The notes under the pieces were generated by a model, which saw only the letters and a program-made list of their open reading frames with translations, was not told the origin of the DNA and made no database searches. Position numbers and translations under genes: made by a program. From positions 1 through 64,000 of the forward strand of contig NZ_BORW01000032.1 in assembly GCF_018333375.1 (NCBI RefSeq): a DNA stretch of 64,000 nucleotides, read 5' to 3'. Positions 8,008 to 17,450 of the stretch are shown piece after piece. Numbering within the stretch: position 1 is the first letter of the stretch; every line of letters starts with the position of its first letter. Source of the DNA: Paenibacillus cookii. GTDB taxonomy: Bacteria > Bacillota > Bacilli > Paenibacillales > Paenibacillaceae.

Positions 8008-8040
8008 GAAAAAGACCTTTCGCTGCGAAAGATCTTTTTC
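8008..8040. terminator. terminator of the CotF-like gene
   Basis: The stem GAAAAAGA(T/C)CTTTCG around a three-base loop carries A and T tracts at both ends. On the minus strand it ends the CotF-like gene (stop at 8053) and isolates it from cysH. Confidence 0.8.
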
Positions 8041-8052
8041 TTGGCCGGGCCC

Positions 8053-8553
8053 TTACATCTCCAGCGCTTTTTTGGCGGTTTTCTTATCGTTTTCGAGCAG
8101 CTGATGCAAATCGTATGCCGGATAAAATCCGCGTTCATGCATGAAATTAAACACCTTCGTATGCAGCTTGATCGCATGGTTCAGATGTTTAACGAATGTA
8201 TCTTTAAGCTGCGGAGTAGCTGCCTCCGTAACGGCTGCCGCGTAGTTTTTGACGCAGTTTTTGGCTATCCCGAGCAGATGGCCGGCATAAAAGGCGGTCA
8301 GGTCTTCGTGATGCGGCTTGCTTTTGTTGTTTCTCGCTTCCATGGGGGCCATCGGATAAAATTGCAGCAGCTCCTTCAGGTTGGACTCCGTGGAGCGGAT
8401 CGTCTCCTCATATAGCCCCCGCAGCTTCGGATCCGCCACGTCATGGACGTGCATTTTAAGCCCCATCAAAGTGTTGGACTGCGAAGCGGTAAGTTCATGC
8501 AGCTCCATCGTTTCATGCCATGCCAAATGTTTATGCTGTGCGTTAGGTTGCAA
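8053..8553 (-). CDS. spore coat protein, CotF-like family
   Basis: A protein of 166 residues with the CotF pattern: an N-terminal WHETMELHEL motif, long amphipathic helices and a C-terminal FYPAYDLHQLLEND segment. Such helical-bundle proteins occur in the spore coat or are made during sporulation. Start is a TTG at 8553, eight bases behind GGAGGG; another in-frame TTG at 8557-8559 is too near the site. The gene diverges from the Gln-rich gene at 8706 across a 152-bp gap and ends with its own terminator. It stands where Bacillus subtilis has ybaK/ybaJ. Confidence 0.8.
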   Translation of the reverse strand: MQPNAQHKHLAWHETMELHELTASQSNTLMGLKMHVHDVADPKLRGLYEETIRSTESNLKELLQFYPMAPMEARNNKSKPHHEDLTAFYAGHLLGIAKNCVKNYAAAVTEAATPQLKDTFVKHLNHAIKLHTKVFNFMHERGFYPAYDLHQLLENDKKTAKKALEM

Positions 8554-8705
8554 AATCAAATCCCTCCGTTCGAGTTATGCTACAGCATATGATGAATCCG
8601 CCCAATGGGCACATTGTCTTGCCAAAAAAGAATAAGATTCCGCCCTTCAAAGGAACAATACGTAAGGGATCAAAACATACCAGACTACCGAAGGAGGCAT
8701 TCCCT

Positions 8706-9029
8706 TTGAACCAGTTCAACCAAACGCAGCAAATTACCCAGCTTGTCCAGCAGTTGATTCAGCAAACCCAACAGGCTTCGCAAGCTTACCAACAGCTGTT
8801 GAGACAAGAAGAAAGCAACGCGATGCAGCTCGAGCAGCTCGCCCAGCGTGAGCGCCATGCAGCCCAGGTGATCCAAAACGCGCTGCAAGGACACCAAACC
8901 GCGATTCAACAGCTGCAGCAAATTTCCAATATGGCTCACCAAATGGAAAACGTCAGCCATTCCTACACCGGCTTTGGCCAACAGCAATACGGAATGGGCA
9001 CCAACTACCAAGGCTTTCAGCGTCAATAA
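8706..9029 (+). CDS. glutamine-rich coiled-coil protein of unknown function
   Basis: Product of 107 residues. A long Gln-rich, heptad-like region covers about residues 1-80 and predicts a coiled coil; the tail (about 84-107) is rich in Gly, Gln, Tyr and Phe. No signal, membrane segment or Cys is seen. Start is the TTG at 8706, seven or eight bases after AAGGAGG; an upstream ATG at 8577 in the same frame has no site. I do not recognise the family. The company of a CotF-like gene suggests, but does not prove, a role in the spore. Confidence 0.7.
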   Translation: MNQFNQTQQITQLVQQLIQQTQQASQAYQQLLRQEESNAMQLEQLAQRERHAAQVIQNALQGHQTAIQQLQQISNMAHQMENVSHSYTGFGQQQYGMGTNYQGFQRQ

Positions 9030-9040
9030 TCATCCAAACG

Positions 9041-9071
9041 GGAAATAGATCGAGCAGTCCGGTCTATTTCC
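9041..9071 (+). terminator. putative terminator after the Gln-rich gene
   Basis: The hairpin GGAAATAGA ... TCTATTTCC lies 12 bases behind the stop codon at 9029 and is followed by CTTTC only, so termination may be partial and some reading into the zinc-ribbon gene is possible. Confidence 0.5.
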
Positions 9072-9099
9072 TTTCAAAATTCCGATGAGGTGAAAAAGC

Positions 9100-9327
9100 A
9101 TGATTGTTTCCTCCAACCAGCTTGGCCAATCGTTGTATTGCAGCCAATGCGGCAAGGAAAACGAACAGATCAACGTATGGTGGAAAGACGGACGGAATGA
9201 CGACGGATTGGGTTACAGCGAGGTTTTTGCCGAGTGCCCGGCCTGCCATGCCCAGCTCATGAAAAAACATGCGTACGGGGAAGTCGGCTCTGTCGATGAT
9301 GCATTACATATTTTGCAAAATGAATAA
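9100..9327 (+). CDS. small zinc-ribbon protein of unknown function
   Basis: A 75-residue protein with two CxxC pairs, CSQC (14-17) and CPAC (46-49), spaced as in a zinc ribbon. The start at 9100 follows GAGGTG by eight bases. The gene ends just before a good terminator. It may be co-transcribed with the Gln-rich gene 70 bp upstream. No named family is recognised; similar small zinc-ribbon proteins of unknown role are common in Bacillales. Confidence 0.75.
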   Translation: MIVSSNQLGQSLYCSQCGKENEQINVWWKDGRNDDGLGYSEVFAECPACHAQLMKKHAYGEVGSVDDALHILQNE

Positions 9328-9352
9328 CTCCGCTTTTTTGGGGTTTAATCCA

Positions 9353-9374
9353 ACTGCCGCAAGGCAGTTTTTTT
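9353..9374 (+). terminator. terminator of the zinc-ribbon gene
   Basis: ACTGCC-gcaa-GGCAGT followed by seven T, 25 bp behind the stop codon at 9327. A compact, typical rho-independent terminator on the plus strand. Confidence 0.9.
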
Positions 9375-9386
9375 CTGGAACGGGCA

Positions 9387-9423
9387 AAATAAAAAGCCCC
9401 TGACCGGTAAAGGCCAGAGGCTT
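9387..9423 (-). terminator. terminator of the rplM-rpsI transcript
   Basis: On the minus strand the stem GCCTCTGGCC-tttacc-GGTCAGGGGC is followed by TTTTTATTTT. It lies 22 bp behind the rpsI stop and faces the terminator of the zinc-ribbon gene. Confidence 0.9.
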
Positions 9424-9445
9424 GTATCCTGAAATCCAGGAAATA

Positions 9446-9838
9446 TTAACGTTTCGAGAATTGTGGCGCGCGACGAGCCGCTTTGAGACCGTATTTTTTA
9501 CGTTCTTTCATGCGTGGGTCACGAGTCAGGAAGCCCGCTTTTTTCAAAGCCGGACGGAATTCTGGGTCAGCTTTCAGCAGCGCACGGGAGATACCGTGAC
9601 GGATTGCGCCTGCTTGACCGGAGATGCCGCCGCCGTTAGCGATAACGAGTACGTCGTATTGTCCGAGCGTTTCAGTCAGAGCCAGCGGTTGCTTCACGAT
9701 CAGTTTGAGGGTTTCCAAACCGAAATATTCGTTGATGTCGCGTTTATTGATGACGATGCGTCCTTCACCCGGTACAAGGCGAACACGTGCTACCGAATGT
9801 TTACGACGACCTGTCCCATAGTATTGTACTTGTGCCAT
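9446..9838 (-). CDS. rpsI: 30S ribosomal protein S9
   Basis: 130 residues, full length, with the basic C-terminal tail ending QFSKR that reaches the P-site tRNA. The N-terminal YYGTGRRK motif is typical. The ATG follows AAGGAGGA. It is 20 bp behind rplM, the standard L13-S9 operon, and closes it before a strong terminator. Confidence 0.98.
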   Translation of the reverse strand: MAQVQYYGTGRRKHSVARVRLVPGEGRIVINKRDINEYFGLETLKLIVKQPLALTETLGQYDVLVIANGGGISGQAGAIRHGISRALLKADPEFRPALKKAGFLTRDPRMKERKKYGLKAARRAPQFSKR

Positions 9839-9858
9839 GAAACTTGTCCTCCTTTTAA

Positions 9859-10296
9859 TTATCCGCGAAGTTCGTAAACTTCTGGTTTTTGTGCTGCATG
9901 TGGATGATCGGAACCTGCATATACTTTCAGTCTCAGCTTCATTTTTTCGCCCATGCGGGTTTTAGGAAGCATGCCGTGAACAGCGGATTCCAATACACGT
10001 TCAGGTTTGCTGTTCAAGAGGTCTTGAGCGTTGGTCACTTTCAGACCGCCTGGATGCAGGGAGTGACGGTAGTATTTTTTGTTTTGCAGTTTTTTGCCTG
10101 TCAGATGGATCTTCTCAGCGTTGATGATGACAACGAAATCGCCGCCGTCAACATGAGGTGTAAATTGTGGCTTGTGTTTGCCGCGGATCAAAGCAGCTGC
10201 TTCGCTCGCCAAACGACCAAGCGTTTTGCCTTCGGCATCGATGATGTGCCAATTGCGCTCAACTTCATTTGGCTTCGCCATATAGGTGGTACGCAT
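9859..10296 (-). CDS. rplM: 50S ribosomal protein L13
   Basis: 145 residues, complete, with the usual [16 protein letters not shown] start region and GMLPKTRMG motif. L13 is an early 23S rRNA-binding assembly protein. First gene of the L13-S9 operon, behind its own promoter and a hairpin leader of the L13 type, so it is not simply read from truA. Confidence 0.98.
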   Translation of the reverse strand: MRTTYMAKPNEVERNWHIIDAEGKTLGRLASEAAALIRGKHKPQFTPHVDGGDFVVIINAEKIHLTGKKLQNKKYYRHSLHPGGLKVTNAQDLLNSKPERVLESAVHGMLPKTRMGEKMKLRLKVYAGSDHPHAAQKPEVYELRG

Positions 10297-10302
10297 GAAT
10301 AG

Positions 10303-10434
10303 TTCCTCCTTGTAATCGTCCGAAAATCATTTATCTTCGTTCATCTTTGTTATGAAAAGAAAGTCATTTGTAATGTTAGGTTTGTCGTTTTCTTACTGGG
10401 GGCTGTGGGAGAGCCATAAGAAAACACAACTTTT
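10303..10434 (-). ncRNA. L13-type leader of the rplM-rpsI mRNA
   Basis: The 5' UTR of rplM holds a strong stem: GTTTTCTTA (10417-10425 on the minus strand) pairs with TAAGAAAAC (10387-10395), with an inner GCT/AGC helix and a C-rich loop. The place (just after the start site, before rplM) and form fit the L13 leader of Firmicutes, where L13 controls its own operon. Assignment by covariance model was not possible here. Confidence 0.6.
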
Positions 10435-10463
10435 ATTTTACAGTATAGGCAGATAAATCGCAA
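10435..10463 (-). promoter_or_regulatory. sigma-A promoter of rplM-rpsI
   Basis: TTGCGA (10458-10463) and TAAAAT (10435-10440) with a 17-bp spacer on the minus strand, directly in front of the hairpin leader. Confidence 0.6.
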
Positions 10464-10480
10464 GCCGATTTTCAATGTTT

Positions 10481-11257
10481 TTAATCGAAATTCTCATACT
10501 CCACATTCCATAACATGAGACCCTTCGATTCGGCCGTCGGACCTGCTTTCATCCGGTCTTTGGCCTTCAGGATCGACGCAATGTCCTCAGGACGTCTACG
10601 GCCTTTGCCCACTTCCAGCAGCGTGCCCACGATAATGCGGACCATATGCTGCAAAAAGCCGTTTCCGGTGATATAGACATGGATCAAGCCCTGATCCCGG
10701 GTTCCCGGGCGGCACATGGATTGATCCCTTTCGATATGGGCATCATATACGGTGCGAACATGGGAAGGCTTGGTGGAATGACGGGAAGCAAAAGAAGTAA
10801 AGTCATGGGTGCCGATCAAGTGCTTCAACCCTTCGGACATCGCTTCTACATCGAGCTTGCCGGGATGATGAAGCTCCGTATTTCTGCGGAACAGATCCGG
10901 ATATTGATTGGCATTGATGGTGTAACGGTACGTTTTTCGCTTCGCGTTTCTTCTGGAGTGAAAATCCAGGGAAACCTCCCGGGCTTCGGTCACCAAAATA
11001 TCTTTGGGAAGTCTCGAATTCAGCGCCAGGCACCATCGTTCCACGGGAATTTGGGAGGCGGTATGAAAATGAAACACCTGCCCGATCGCGTGAACGCCGG
11101 CGTCCGTCCGGCCCGAGGCATGGATTTTCACCTGCTCGCCCGTCAGCAGCTTAATGGCCTTCTCCAAATAATCCTGAATGGCGTTTCCGTCCGGCTGCGT
11201 CTGAAACCCGCTGTAATTCGTACCGTCATAACTGACTTTCATGCAAATGTTGCGCAT
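10481..11257 (-). CDS. truA: tRNA pseudouridine(38-40) synthase TruA
   Basis: 258 residues. The catalytic Asp is D52 in GRTDAGVHA. TruA converts U38-U40 in the anticodon arm of many tRNAs to pseudouridine. The start at 11257 lies nine bases behind AGGAGG; the frame extends 28 codons upstream through a terminator and is not credible there. In Bacillus the ECF transporter genes ecfA1-ecfA2-ecfT stand between rplQ and truA; here they are absent and truA follows rplQ after 239 bp. Confidence 0.95.
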   Translation of the reverse strand: MRNICMKVSYDGTNYSGFQTQPDGNAIQDYLEKAIKLLTGEQVKIHASGRTDAGVHAIGQVFHFHTASQIPVERWCLALNSRLPKDILVTEAREVSLDFHSRRNAKRKTYRYTINANQYPDLFRRNTELHHPGKLDVEAMSEGLKHLIGTHDFTSFASRHSTKPSHVRTVYDAHIERDQSMCRPGTRDQGLIHVYITGNGFLQHMVRIIVGTLLEVGKGRRRPEDIASILKAKDRMKAGPTAESKGLMLWNVEYENFD

Positions 11258-11315
11258 TCCCCAAATCCTCCTGACCTCTTGCTTCCTGCTTCGATGACGC
11301 GCTTCATGCCGCAAA

Positions 11316-11353
11316 CATAAAACGGCTCCGCCGTAATTCACGGCGAAGCCGTT
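11316..11353 (-). terminator. terminator between rplQ and truA
   Basis: Minus strand: AACGGCTTCGCCGT-gaatt-ACGGCGGAGCCGTT followed by TTATGTTT. A 14-bp nearly perfect stem; the T run is short, so strength is uncertain. It lies 59 bp before the truA start and may act as an attenuator for truA. Confidence 0.65.
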
Positions 11354-11380
11354 CCAAGGTAATTCAAAAGGAACACGAAA

Positions 11381-11430
11381 CGGGGCCTCTTATCCGGATA
11401 AGAAAAATCTTATTCCGTATACAGGCCCCG
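11381..11430 (-). other. long hairpin of unknown role in the rplQ-truA gap
   Basis: CGGGGCCT (11381-11388) pairs with AGGCCCCG (11423-11430) and an inner helix ATAAG/CTTAT closes a smaller loop. No T run follows on either strand, so it is not a standard terminator. Its base is perfect over eight pairs. It sits between two terminator-like hairpins. Confidence 0.5.
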
Positions 11431-11440
11431 GACGTGAAAA

Positions 11441-11485
11441 AAAGGGTTCGATCAGAATCATGCGATTCCTTCCCCCCTTTCCCCA
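11441..11485 (-). terminator. putative terminator of the rplQ transcript
   Basis: On the minus strand an imperfect hairpin (AAAGGGG ... CCCTTT with an inner AATC/GATT helix) is followed by TTTTTTT, 12-50 bp behind the rplQ stop at 11497. The stem is interrupted, so this call is tentative. Confidence 0.5.
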
Positions 11486-11496
11486 TCCTCACCTGT

Positions 11497-11862
11497 TTAC
11501 GCGCGGTCAACCAGTTCCAGATAAACCATAGGCGCGGAGTCACCGCGGCGAGGTCCGAGCTTCAGGATACGAGTGTATCCGCCTGGACGCTCAGCGTAAC
11601 GGGTAGCCAACTCGCTGAACAGTTTTTGGATCGCGTCTTGCTCTCCGTCAACCGTTTCACGACGTACGAATGCTGCCACTTGGCGGCGAGCATGAAGGTC
11701 ACCCTTCTTCGCTTTCGTGATCAGCTTCTCAGCGATGGAACGAACTTCCTTCGCTTTCGCTTCCGTTGTTTGAATGCGCTCATATAAGAACAGGTCGGTT
11801 ACCAGGTCACGGAACAAAGCTTTACGTGCGCTGGAATCGCGGCCCAACTTTTGGTATGCCAT
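11497..11862 (-). CDS. rplQ: 50S ribosomal protein L17
   Basis: 121 residues, full length, with the [15 protein letters not shown] motif near the start and GGYTRILKL near the end. L17 lines the polypeptide exit region. Last gene of the long spc-alpha transcription unit, 33 bp behind rpoA. Confidence 0.98.
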   Translation of the reverse strand: MAYQKLGRDSSARKALFRDLVTDLFLYERIQTTEAKAKEVRSIAEKLITKAKKGDLHARRQVAAFVRRETVDGEQDAIQKLFSELATRYAERPGGYTRILKLGPRRGDSAPMVYLELVDRA

Positions 11863-11895
11863 GTTTTCCCCTCCTTCGCTAACAATCCTAAGATG

Positions 11896-12840
11896 CTATT
11901 CTTCTGTACGGAGTCCCAAACCGAGCTCTTCGAGCTTCTCTTGAACTTCCTCCAAAGACTTGCGGCCCAGGTTGCGGACTTTCATCATATCTTCTTCGGT
12001 CTTCGTGGTCAGCTCTTGTACCGTGTTGATACCGGCACGCTTGAGGCAGTTGTAGGAACGAACAGAGAGATCCAGCTCTTCGATCGTCATTTCAAGCACT
12101 TTTTCTTTTTTGTCTTCTTCTTTTTCGACCATGATTTCCGCATCTTTCGCCTCATCGGTCAAGCCGACGAACAGCATCAAATGCTCGGTCAAAATTTTGG
12201 CGCCGAGGCTTACGGCCTCTTCCGGACGGATGCTTCCATCAGTCCAGATCTCAAGCGTCAATTTGTCGTAGTTGGTCACTTGACCAACCCGCGTATTCTC
12301 CACGCCATAATTCACGCGGCTAATCGGGGTATAGATAGAATCGACCGGGATGACGCCAATCGGTTGATCATCACGTTTATTCTTATCTGCTTGGACATAG
12401 CCACGACCGCGGTTAGCAAAAATACGCATGTGAAGTCTCGAACCTGGTCCCATGGTAGCAATATGCAGGTCTGGGTTGAGAATTTCAACATCGCTGTCCG
12501 CCCGGATATCTCCTGCCGTCACGACTCCTTCGCCCTCAGCATCAATCTCAAGGACTTTCTCCTCGTCGGAATGAATTTTCAGGGAAAGAGCCTTCAGGTT
12601 CAGAATAATTTCCGTCACGTCTTCCATTACACCCGGAACCGTTGAGAACTCGTGCAGTACGCCATCGATTTGAACGGACGTTACGGCTGCGCCTGGCAGC
12701 GAGGACAACAGGATCCGGCGAAGGGAATTCCCCAGGGTCGTTCCATATCCGCGCTCAAGCGGTTCTACTACAAACTTGCCATAGGCACCGTCTTCACTGA
12801 CGTCTACGGTCTCAATTTTCGGCTTTTCGATTTCAATCAC
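11896..12840 (-). CDS. rpoA: DNA-directed RNA polymerase subunit alpha
   Basis: 314 residues: assembly domain (about 1-230) and C-terminal domain (about 245-314) with the [12 protein letters not shown] and [11 protein letters not shown] helices that bind UP elements and activators. Start is a GTG at 12840, with GGAGGGG seven bases upstream. Alpha dimerises to nucleate core RNA polymerase with the beta and beta' subunits encoded at 32164-39404. Confidence 0.98.
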   Translation of the reverse strand: MIEIEKPKIETVDVSEDGAYGKFVVEPLERGYGTTLGNSLRRILLSSLPGAAVTSVQIDGVLHEFSTVPGVMEDVTEIILNLKALSLKIHSDEEKVLEIDAEGEGVVTAGDIRADSDVEILNPDLHIATMGPGSRLHMRIFANRGRGYVQADKNKRDDQPIGVIPVDSIYTPISRVNYGVENTRVGQVTNYDKLTLEIWTDGSIRPEEAVSLGAKILTEHLMLFVGLTDEAKDAEIMVEKEEDKKEKVLEMTIEELDLSVRSYNCLKRAGINTVQELTTKTEEDMMKVRNLGRKSLEEVQEKLEELGLGLRTEE

Positions 12841-12943
12841 GCAAGTACCCCTCCTTCAAGCGTCGCTCCTATTTGAAACTGTCATTACCCTTGTGTACTC
12901 ATGTAGTATGCCTAAACAACCATTATTAGCAGATTGTGCCGGA

Positions 12944-12973
12944 AATATACCACATTTTACAGGTTTGCTTCAA
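12944..12973 (-). promoter_or_regulatory. possible internal promoter before rpoA
   Basis: TTGAAG (12968-12973) and TATATT (12944-12949) with an 18-bp spacer lie directly behind the rpsK stop, in an unusually long 133-bp gap before rpoA. It is a plausible extra sigma-A promoter for rpoA-rplQ. Confidence 0.4.
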
Positions 12974-13369
12974 TTAGACACGACGACGCTTAGGTGGGCG
13001 GCAACCGTTATGCGGAACTGGAGTTACGTCTTTGATCAGGTTGACTTCCAGACCAGCAGCTTGCAAAGAGCGGATCGCTGCTTCACGGCCTGCACCTGGA
13101 CCTTTAACCATAACCTCTACCGACTTCATGCCATGTTCCATCGCAGCTTTAGCCGCGGATTCGGCAGCCATTTGCGCTGCGAACGGAGTCGACTTACGGG
13201 AACCTTTGAATCCAAGGCCGCCGGAGCTTGCCCAAGAAATCGCGTTTCCATGAGGATCCGTAATCGTTACGATAGTGTTATTGAACGTGGAACGGATATG
13301 AGCCACTCCGGATTCAATATTTTTGCGGTCACGACGTTTAGTACGTACGACTTTTTTCGGTTTAGCCAT
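12974..13369 (-). CDS. rpsK: 30S ribosomal protein S11
   Basis: 131 residues with the typical [15 protein letters not shown] segment and the basic C-terminus ending [11 protein letters not shown]11 sits on the platform of the 30S near the mRNA exit. Complete; 19 bp behind rpsM. Confidence 0.98.
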   Translation of the reverse strand: MAKPKKVVRTKRRDRKNIESGVAHIRSTFNNTIVTITDPHGNAISWASSGGLGFKGSRKSTPFAAQMAAESAAKAAMEHGMKSVEVMVKGPGAGREAAIRSLQAAGLEVNLIKDVTPVPHNGCRPPKRRRV

Positions 13370-13388
13370 TGTCTTTTATCCCCCCTTC

Positions 13389-13757
13389 TTATTTCTTCTT
13401 GTTCGCTACAGTACGACGAGGGCCTTTCCGTGTACGAGCATTCGTTTTAGTACGTTGTCCACGAACCGGCAGACCGCGGCGATGACGCACTCCACGATAG
13501 CAGCCGATCTCAATGAGACGTTTAATATTCAAGGAAATTTCACGACGCAGGTCACCTTCAACCTTAACCGTTTTGTCGATCGTTTCACGCAGTTTGCTGA
13601 CTTCATCTTCCGTCAAATCACGAACACGAGTGTCCGGATTGATGCCTGTAGTGCTCAGAATTTTCTGGGAAGTCGTTTTACCGATTCCGAAAATATAAGT
13701 CAAGGCGATCTCAACGCGTTTGTCACGTGGCAAATCCACACCAGCTATACGAGCCAT
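13389..13757 (-). CDS. rpsM: 30S ribosomal protein S13
   Basis: 122 residues, with the [14 protein letters not shown] start, [11 protein letters not shown] helix-hairpin-helix and the basic C-terminal tail that contacts P-site tRNA. Complete; 21 bp behind rpmJ. Confidence 0.98.
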   Translation of the reverse strand: MARIAGVDLPRDKRVEIALTYIFGIGKTTSQKILSTTGINPDTRVRDLTEDEVSKLRETIDKTVKVEGDLRREISLNIKRLIEIGCYRGVRHRRGLPVRGQRTKTNARTRKGPRRTVANKKK

Positions 13758-13778
13758 TTTACGCTACACCCCCTTCTC

Positions 13779-13976
<198 letters not shown>

Positions 13977-14038
13977 TCAGAGAATTTACCCCCATCGTGA
14001 AGGAAGCAAATTCATATTTAGATCAACCGGACTTTACA

Positions 14039-14067
14039 AGTGTAAACCTGCGGTCAAACATTTTCAA
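14039..14067 (-). promoter_or_regulatory. putative internal promoter for rpmJ-rpsM-rpsK-rpoA-rplQ
   Basis: TTGAAA (14062-14067) and TACACT (14039-14044) are 17 bp apart on the minus strand in the 229-bp infA-rpmJ gap. This would give a separate transcript for the alpha-operon genes with the two hairpins in its leader. Confidence 0.45.
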
Positions 14068-14121
14068 GCGCCCTATAGGATCATAACATCCAGGGCAACC
14101 TAATGAAAGAAACGGTAAAAT

Positions 14122-14337
14122 TTACTTGCGGTACGTTATACGGCCTTTGGTTAAATCATAAGGCGATAACTGTACGACCACTTTGTCGCCTGTCAGAATA
14201 CGGATAAAGTGCATCCGCAGCTTACCGGAAACATGGGCAAGAATTTGATGACCGTTCTCAAGCTCAACTTTGAACGTTGCGTTCGGCAGCGGCTCGATAA
14301 CCGTGCCTTCCACTTCAATAACATCCTCTTTGGCCAC
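14122..14337 (-). CDS. infA: translation initiation factor IF-1
   Basis: 71 residues, complete, a single OB fold with the conserved start [12 protein letters not shown] and [13 protein letters not shown] segment. IF-1 binds the A site of the 30S during initiation. Two bases behind the KOW-domain gene, so translationally coupled. Confidence 0.98.
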   Translation of the reverse strand: MAKEDVIEVEGTVIEPLPNATFKVELENGHQILAHVSGKLRMHFIRILTGDKVVVQLSPYDLTKGRITYRK

Positions 14338-14339
14338 AG

Positions 14340-14654
14340 TCAGTCTCCTTTCTCTTCAGCATGGGTTTCGGTGGACTTCATAAACTTCATCACTGCATAA
14401 CGCAGTTTTCCGTTTGTGACCCGACCGCTTTCATTTAAACTGTTTGCGACCTCGCTGCTAATGAAGGACTGGGGCTCCAGATGAAGAAGGTTTTTCTTCT
14501 TTCTCTGATCAAACTTCCGTTTGTTCCCGTCCGCAATATACACGAACCTGCTGTCTTCGATGGATACGACCACGGCCACCTGACCGGCGTCTTTGCCTTT
14601 CAGGATCTTCACAATCTGGCCGATTTGCAGGGTGCTTTGATGACTCAAGAACAA
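14340..14654 (-). CDS. KOW-domain RNA-binding protein (L14e/L27e-like, YbzG-type)
   Basis: About 104 residues with an N-terminal KOW motif ([19 protein letters not shown]) and a basic patch [12 protein letters not shown], resembling the small L14e/L6e/L27e-like protein that Bacillus encodes between map and infA. The role is not established; RNA or ribosome binding is likely. Two TTG start codons are possible (14654 and 14648); AGGTGA lies six bases before the second. It abuts map and infA in one transcript. Confidence 0.85.
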   Translation of the reverse strand: MFLSHQSTLQIGQIVKILKGKDAGQVAVVVSIEDSRFVYIADGNKRKFDQRKKKNLLHLEPQSFISSEVANSLNESGRVTNGKLRYAVMKFMKSTETHAEEKGD

Positions 14655-14665
14655 TCACCTACATA

Positions 14666-15412
14666 TCAGAGTTTTGTGAGAATTTCATGACCATCGGCAG
14701 TAACGGCCACCGTATGCTCGAAATGGGCGCACAAGGAACCGTCGACCGTAACGACCGTCCAATTGTCTTCAAGCGTCTTGACATAACGGGATCCGGCATT
14801 GACCATCGGTTCAATCGCCAGCACCATACCGGTTTTGAGCCTCGGGCCCCGGTCCGGAACGCCAAAGTTCGGAATTTGCGGTTCTTCATGCAGTTCTGCC
14901 CCAACTCCGTGTCCGACATACTCCCGAACAACCGAGAAGCCGGCGTCTTCGATGACGCGTTGGATGGCATGTGAGATCGTGAACAGGCGCACATCTGGTT
15001 TGACAAGCTCCAAGCCTGCATACAAAGATTGTTCGGTAACGTCCAGCAGACGCTGGGCTTCCTCCGAAATCCTGCCTACAGGATAGGTCCAAGCGGAGTC
15101 TCCATGGTAACCACGGTACTGCGCACCGATGTCTAGCGTAACAATGTCGCCTTCGTTTAATTTGCGTTTGCCGGGAAATCCGTGCACCAACTGATCATTG
15201 ACTGAAGCGCAAATGCTGGCAGGAAAACCATTGTAGCCCTTAAAAGACGGCAGTGCTTTCTGACTGCGAATGTAGTGGTCAGCAATAGCGTCCAGTTCCC
15301 CGGTCGTGATGCCCGGTTCAATGTGCTTTGCCATAAGACGGTGCGTTTCCGCCACAATTCGCCCTGCTTCCCGCATAAAGCCGAGTTCCGTTTCGGACTT
15401 ACAAATGATCAT
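14666..15412 (-). CDS. map: type I methionine aminopeptidase
   Basis: 248 residues that remove the initiator Met from nascent proteins. All metal ligands are visible: D94, D105, H168, E201 and E232, with H77 in VHGFPG. Length is that of the standard type Ia enzyme. It follows adk after five bases, within the secY-adk-map unit. Confidence 0.97.
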   Translation of the reverse strand: MIICKSETELGFMREAGRIVAETHRLMAKHIEPGITTGELDAIADHYIRSQKALPSFKGYNGFPASICASVNDQLVHGFPGKRKLNEGDIVTLDIGAQYRGYHGDSAWTYPVGRISEEAQRLLDVTEQSLYAGLELVKPDVRLFTISHAIQRVIEDAGFSVVREYVGHGVGAELHEEPQIPNFGVPDRGPRLKTGMVLAIEPMVNAGSRYVKTLEDNWTVVTVDGSLCAHFEHTVAVTADGHEILTKL

Positions 15413-15417
15413 TACGA

Positions 15418-16134
<717 letters not shown>

Positions 16135-16151
16135 TCACCGGAACCTATTAC

Positions 16152-17450
16152 TTATTTATTGATGAAACCTTTGTAGTGGCGTTTGATCAACTGACTTTCG
16201 ATGGTCTTCATCGTATCGAGCGCAACCCCGATGACGATCAGCAGTGAAGTGCCTCCGATTTTGACCGAGCTAGGCAAGCCGGCCAGCGTACCGAAAGCAA
16301 TCGGCAAGAGAGAAATAACCGCCAGGAAGATGGCGCCGGTCATCGTTAACCGGGACATGACGCGGGTCAGATATTTCTCGGTTGCTTTACCAGGGCGAAT
16401 GCCAGGGATATAGCCGCCGTTTTTCTTCATGTTGTCTGCCATCTGGTTCGGGTTCATCTGCACGAAGGTGTAGAAGAACGTGAAACCGATAATCATCAGG
16501 ACGTACAGCACCATACCCAAAGGATAGTCATATCTCAAGTTGGTTTGAATCCATTGCGCCCAAGCATGAGTTGACCAGAAGCTCGCAATGATGGTAGGGA
16601 ACTGCAGCAAGGATACGGCGAAGATGACTGGAATAACGCCGGCCGCATTGATTTTCAATGGGATATGCGTATTCTGACCACCGTACATCTTGTTGCCGAC
16701 TACACGTTTGGCATATTGTACAGGAATTTTACGAATCGCCTGCTGGATGTAGATGACACCCACGATAATCGCCACGATGACAATCAGGACGATCAGCGTT
16801 TTCAGCGTATTCATAAAGGCCTGGCCTTCTTGAATGAAATTGGATTGAGCCGTAGAACGGATGTATGTCGGAATGTTGGCGATAATCCCGGAGAAGATCA
16901 AGATGGAAATACCGTTGCCGATTCCCTTTTCCGTAATTTGCTCACCCAGCCACATCAAGAACGCGGTACCTGCGGTCAACACGATCGCAACCAGCAAGTA
17001 GTCCACGAAAGTGGCGTTGGGAATCATCTGCGTACCGTACAAACGGTTAAAACCGATGGACATCGCAAATGCTTGGATGAGACCCAACACGATCGTACCA
17101 TATCGGGTCAATTGAGCCGATTTCTTTTTCCCGTGCTCGCCTTGTTTTGCCCACTCGGCCAGCTTCGGAATAACGTCCATCGAGAGCAATTGCACGATAA
17201 TGGACGAGGTAATATACGGCACGATCCCGAGGGCAAAGATAGAGAACTGATGCAGTGCTCCCCCTGAGAACGTGTTTAAGAGACCAAACAATTCTGAACC
17301 TTGTTGATTCGTCTGTTCCAGGACCGCCTTATTGACGCCAGGAACAGGAACGAATGAACCAATACGGTAAATGATCAGCACAAACAAGGTAAACAAAATT
17401 CTTTTTCGTAGGTCCTCAACCCGCCATATATTCTTCAGGGTCTTAAACAT
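16152..17450 (-). CDS. secY: preprotein translocase channel subunit SecY
   Basis: 432 residues with ten membrane helices, the plug region near the first periplasmic loop and the conserved cytoplasmic GIRPGKATEKYL segment (about residues 350-361). It forms the SecYEG channel with SecE (43635-43826). Its ATG overlaps the rplO stop by one base (TAATG). Confidence 0.98.
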   Translation of the reverse strand: MFKTLKNIWRVEDLRKRILFTLFVLIIYRIGSFVPVPGVNKAVLEQTNQQGSELFGLLNTFSGGALHQFSIFALGIVPYITSSIIVQLLSMDVIPKLAEWAKQGEHGKKKSAQLTRYGTIVLGLIQAFAMSIGFNRLYGTQMIPNATFVDYLLVAIVLTAGTAFLMWLGEQITEKGIGNGISILIFSGIIANIPTYIRSTAQSNFIQEGQAFMNTLKTLIVLIVIVAIIVGVIYIQQAIRKIPVQYAKRVVGNKMYGGQNTHIPLKINAAGVIPVIFAVSLLQFPTIIASFWSTHAWAQWIQTNLRYDYPLGMVLYVLMIIGFTFFYTFVQMNPNQMADNMKKNGGYIPGIRPGKATEKYLTRVMSRLTMTGAIFLAVISLLPIAFGTLAGLPSSVKIGGTSLLIVIGVALDTMKTIESQLIKRHYKGFINK

